DNA from: Candidatus Aegiribacteria sp.
Lineage (GTDB): Bacteria > Fermentibacterota > Fermentibacteria > Fermentibacterales > JCC-6
Length of the DNA stretch: 32,545 nt
Assembly: GCA_021108435.1 (NCBI GenBank)
Contig: JAIOQY010000053.1
Location: forward strand, 1 to 32,545
Direction of reading: 5' to 3'
Shown here piece after piece: positions 32,491-32,545 of this stretch. Numbering within the stretch: position 1 is the first letter of the stretch; each line of letters opens with the position of its first letter. The position numbers and the translations under genes were made by a program. The notes beneath the pieces were generated by a model. That model made no database searches. It was not told the origin of the DNA and was given only the letters and a program-made list of their open reading frames with translations.

Positions 32491-32545
32491 GAACGTTTGT
32501 ATAACCAGCACAGATATTACTCTGGGTCATAGCTTTGCATTTGTG
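32491..32545 (-). other. attC-like site A, truncated by window edge
   Basis: 52 of 55 bases match 31091-31145 at an offset of exactly 1400 bp. Only the exit half is visible (TGTGCTG then GTTATAC on minus). If it is a full site, the sequence right of 32545 should continue with the paired entry half (TCCGTGCATTTGTTAGG-like) and then a gene's 3' end. Confidence 0.55.

Noticed and set aside
28523-32545. CRISPR array or IS element as source of the repeats in the last 4 kb
   Set aside because: There are no short regularly spaced repeats, no transposase frame, and the spacing equals whole genes.

Overview
The window looks like a genome segment of an uncultured, probably anaerobic, Gram-negative-type bacterium, GC close to 50 %. 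An outer-membrane RND efflux operon, secreted proteins with FlgD/type IX-like C-terminal domains (…NPF…, YDLNGR…, VPSGVY), a gingipain-like peptidase, a 6-bladed-propeller lipoprotein and a type II/IV pseudopilin suggest an FCB-group lineage (a Fermentibacteria-like candidate phylum is my guess; no marker gene here proves it). Hcp, a reverse rubrerythrin and amino-acid breakdown genes fit an anaerobic peptide fermenter.

1-4.1 kb: nitrosative/oxidative stress locus. An Rrf2 regulator with three cysteines plus a 2x[4Fe-4S] protein are divergent from hcp, a reverse rubrerythrin and a cupin. The intergenic region holds two matching 8-6-8 operators placed over the two promoters. 4.1-7.5 kb: small secreted or membrane proteins (SH3-like, LprI-like, BtrH/papain-like, a one-TM protein) and one conserved hypothetical. 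7.5-13.6 kb: tetR-tolC-MFP-RND efflux operon with overlapping start/stop codons and a perfect 18-bp palindrome between -35 and -10.

13.6-18.4 kb: four paralogous secreted proteins of about 224 residues on the minus strand, two of them in a ~760-bp repeated unit that flanks a broken acyltransferase gene. Between copies 2 and 3, on the plus strand, is a secreted propeller-like gene with one in-frame TGA, followed at bacterial-SECIS spacing by a perfect 8-bp hairpin with a GGU loop. 18.4-25.6 kb: a double-length MutL-like reactivase ATPase divergent from a histidine-ammonia-lyase homologue whose cofactor triad is Ala-Cys-Gly, followed by a C25 peptidase. 25.6-26.5 kb: one-TM protein plus pseudopilin.

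26.5-32.5 kb: accessory region with every gene on the minus strand. From about 28.5 kb to the right edge, each of four consecutive units (S9 peptidase; CopG-RelE toxin-antitoxin; very AT-rich NUDIX; flavin reductase) is followed by a 67-74-bp imperfect inverted repeat with attC-like R/L boxes and bulges. A fifth, partial copy (52/55 identical to one of the others) is cut by the window edge. I read this as the distal end of an integron cassette array whose integrase, if present, lies to the right. No rRNA, tRNA, CRISPR array or IS element was seen.
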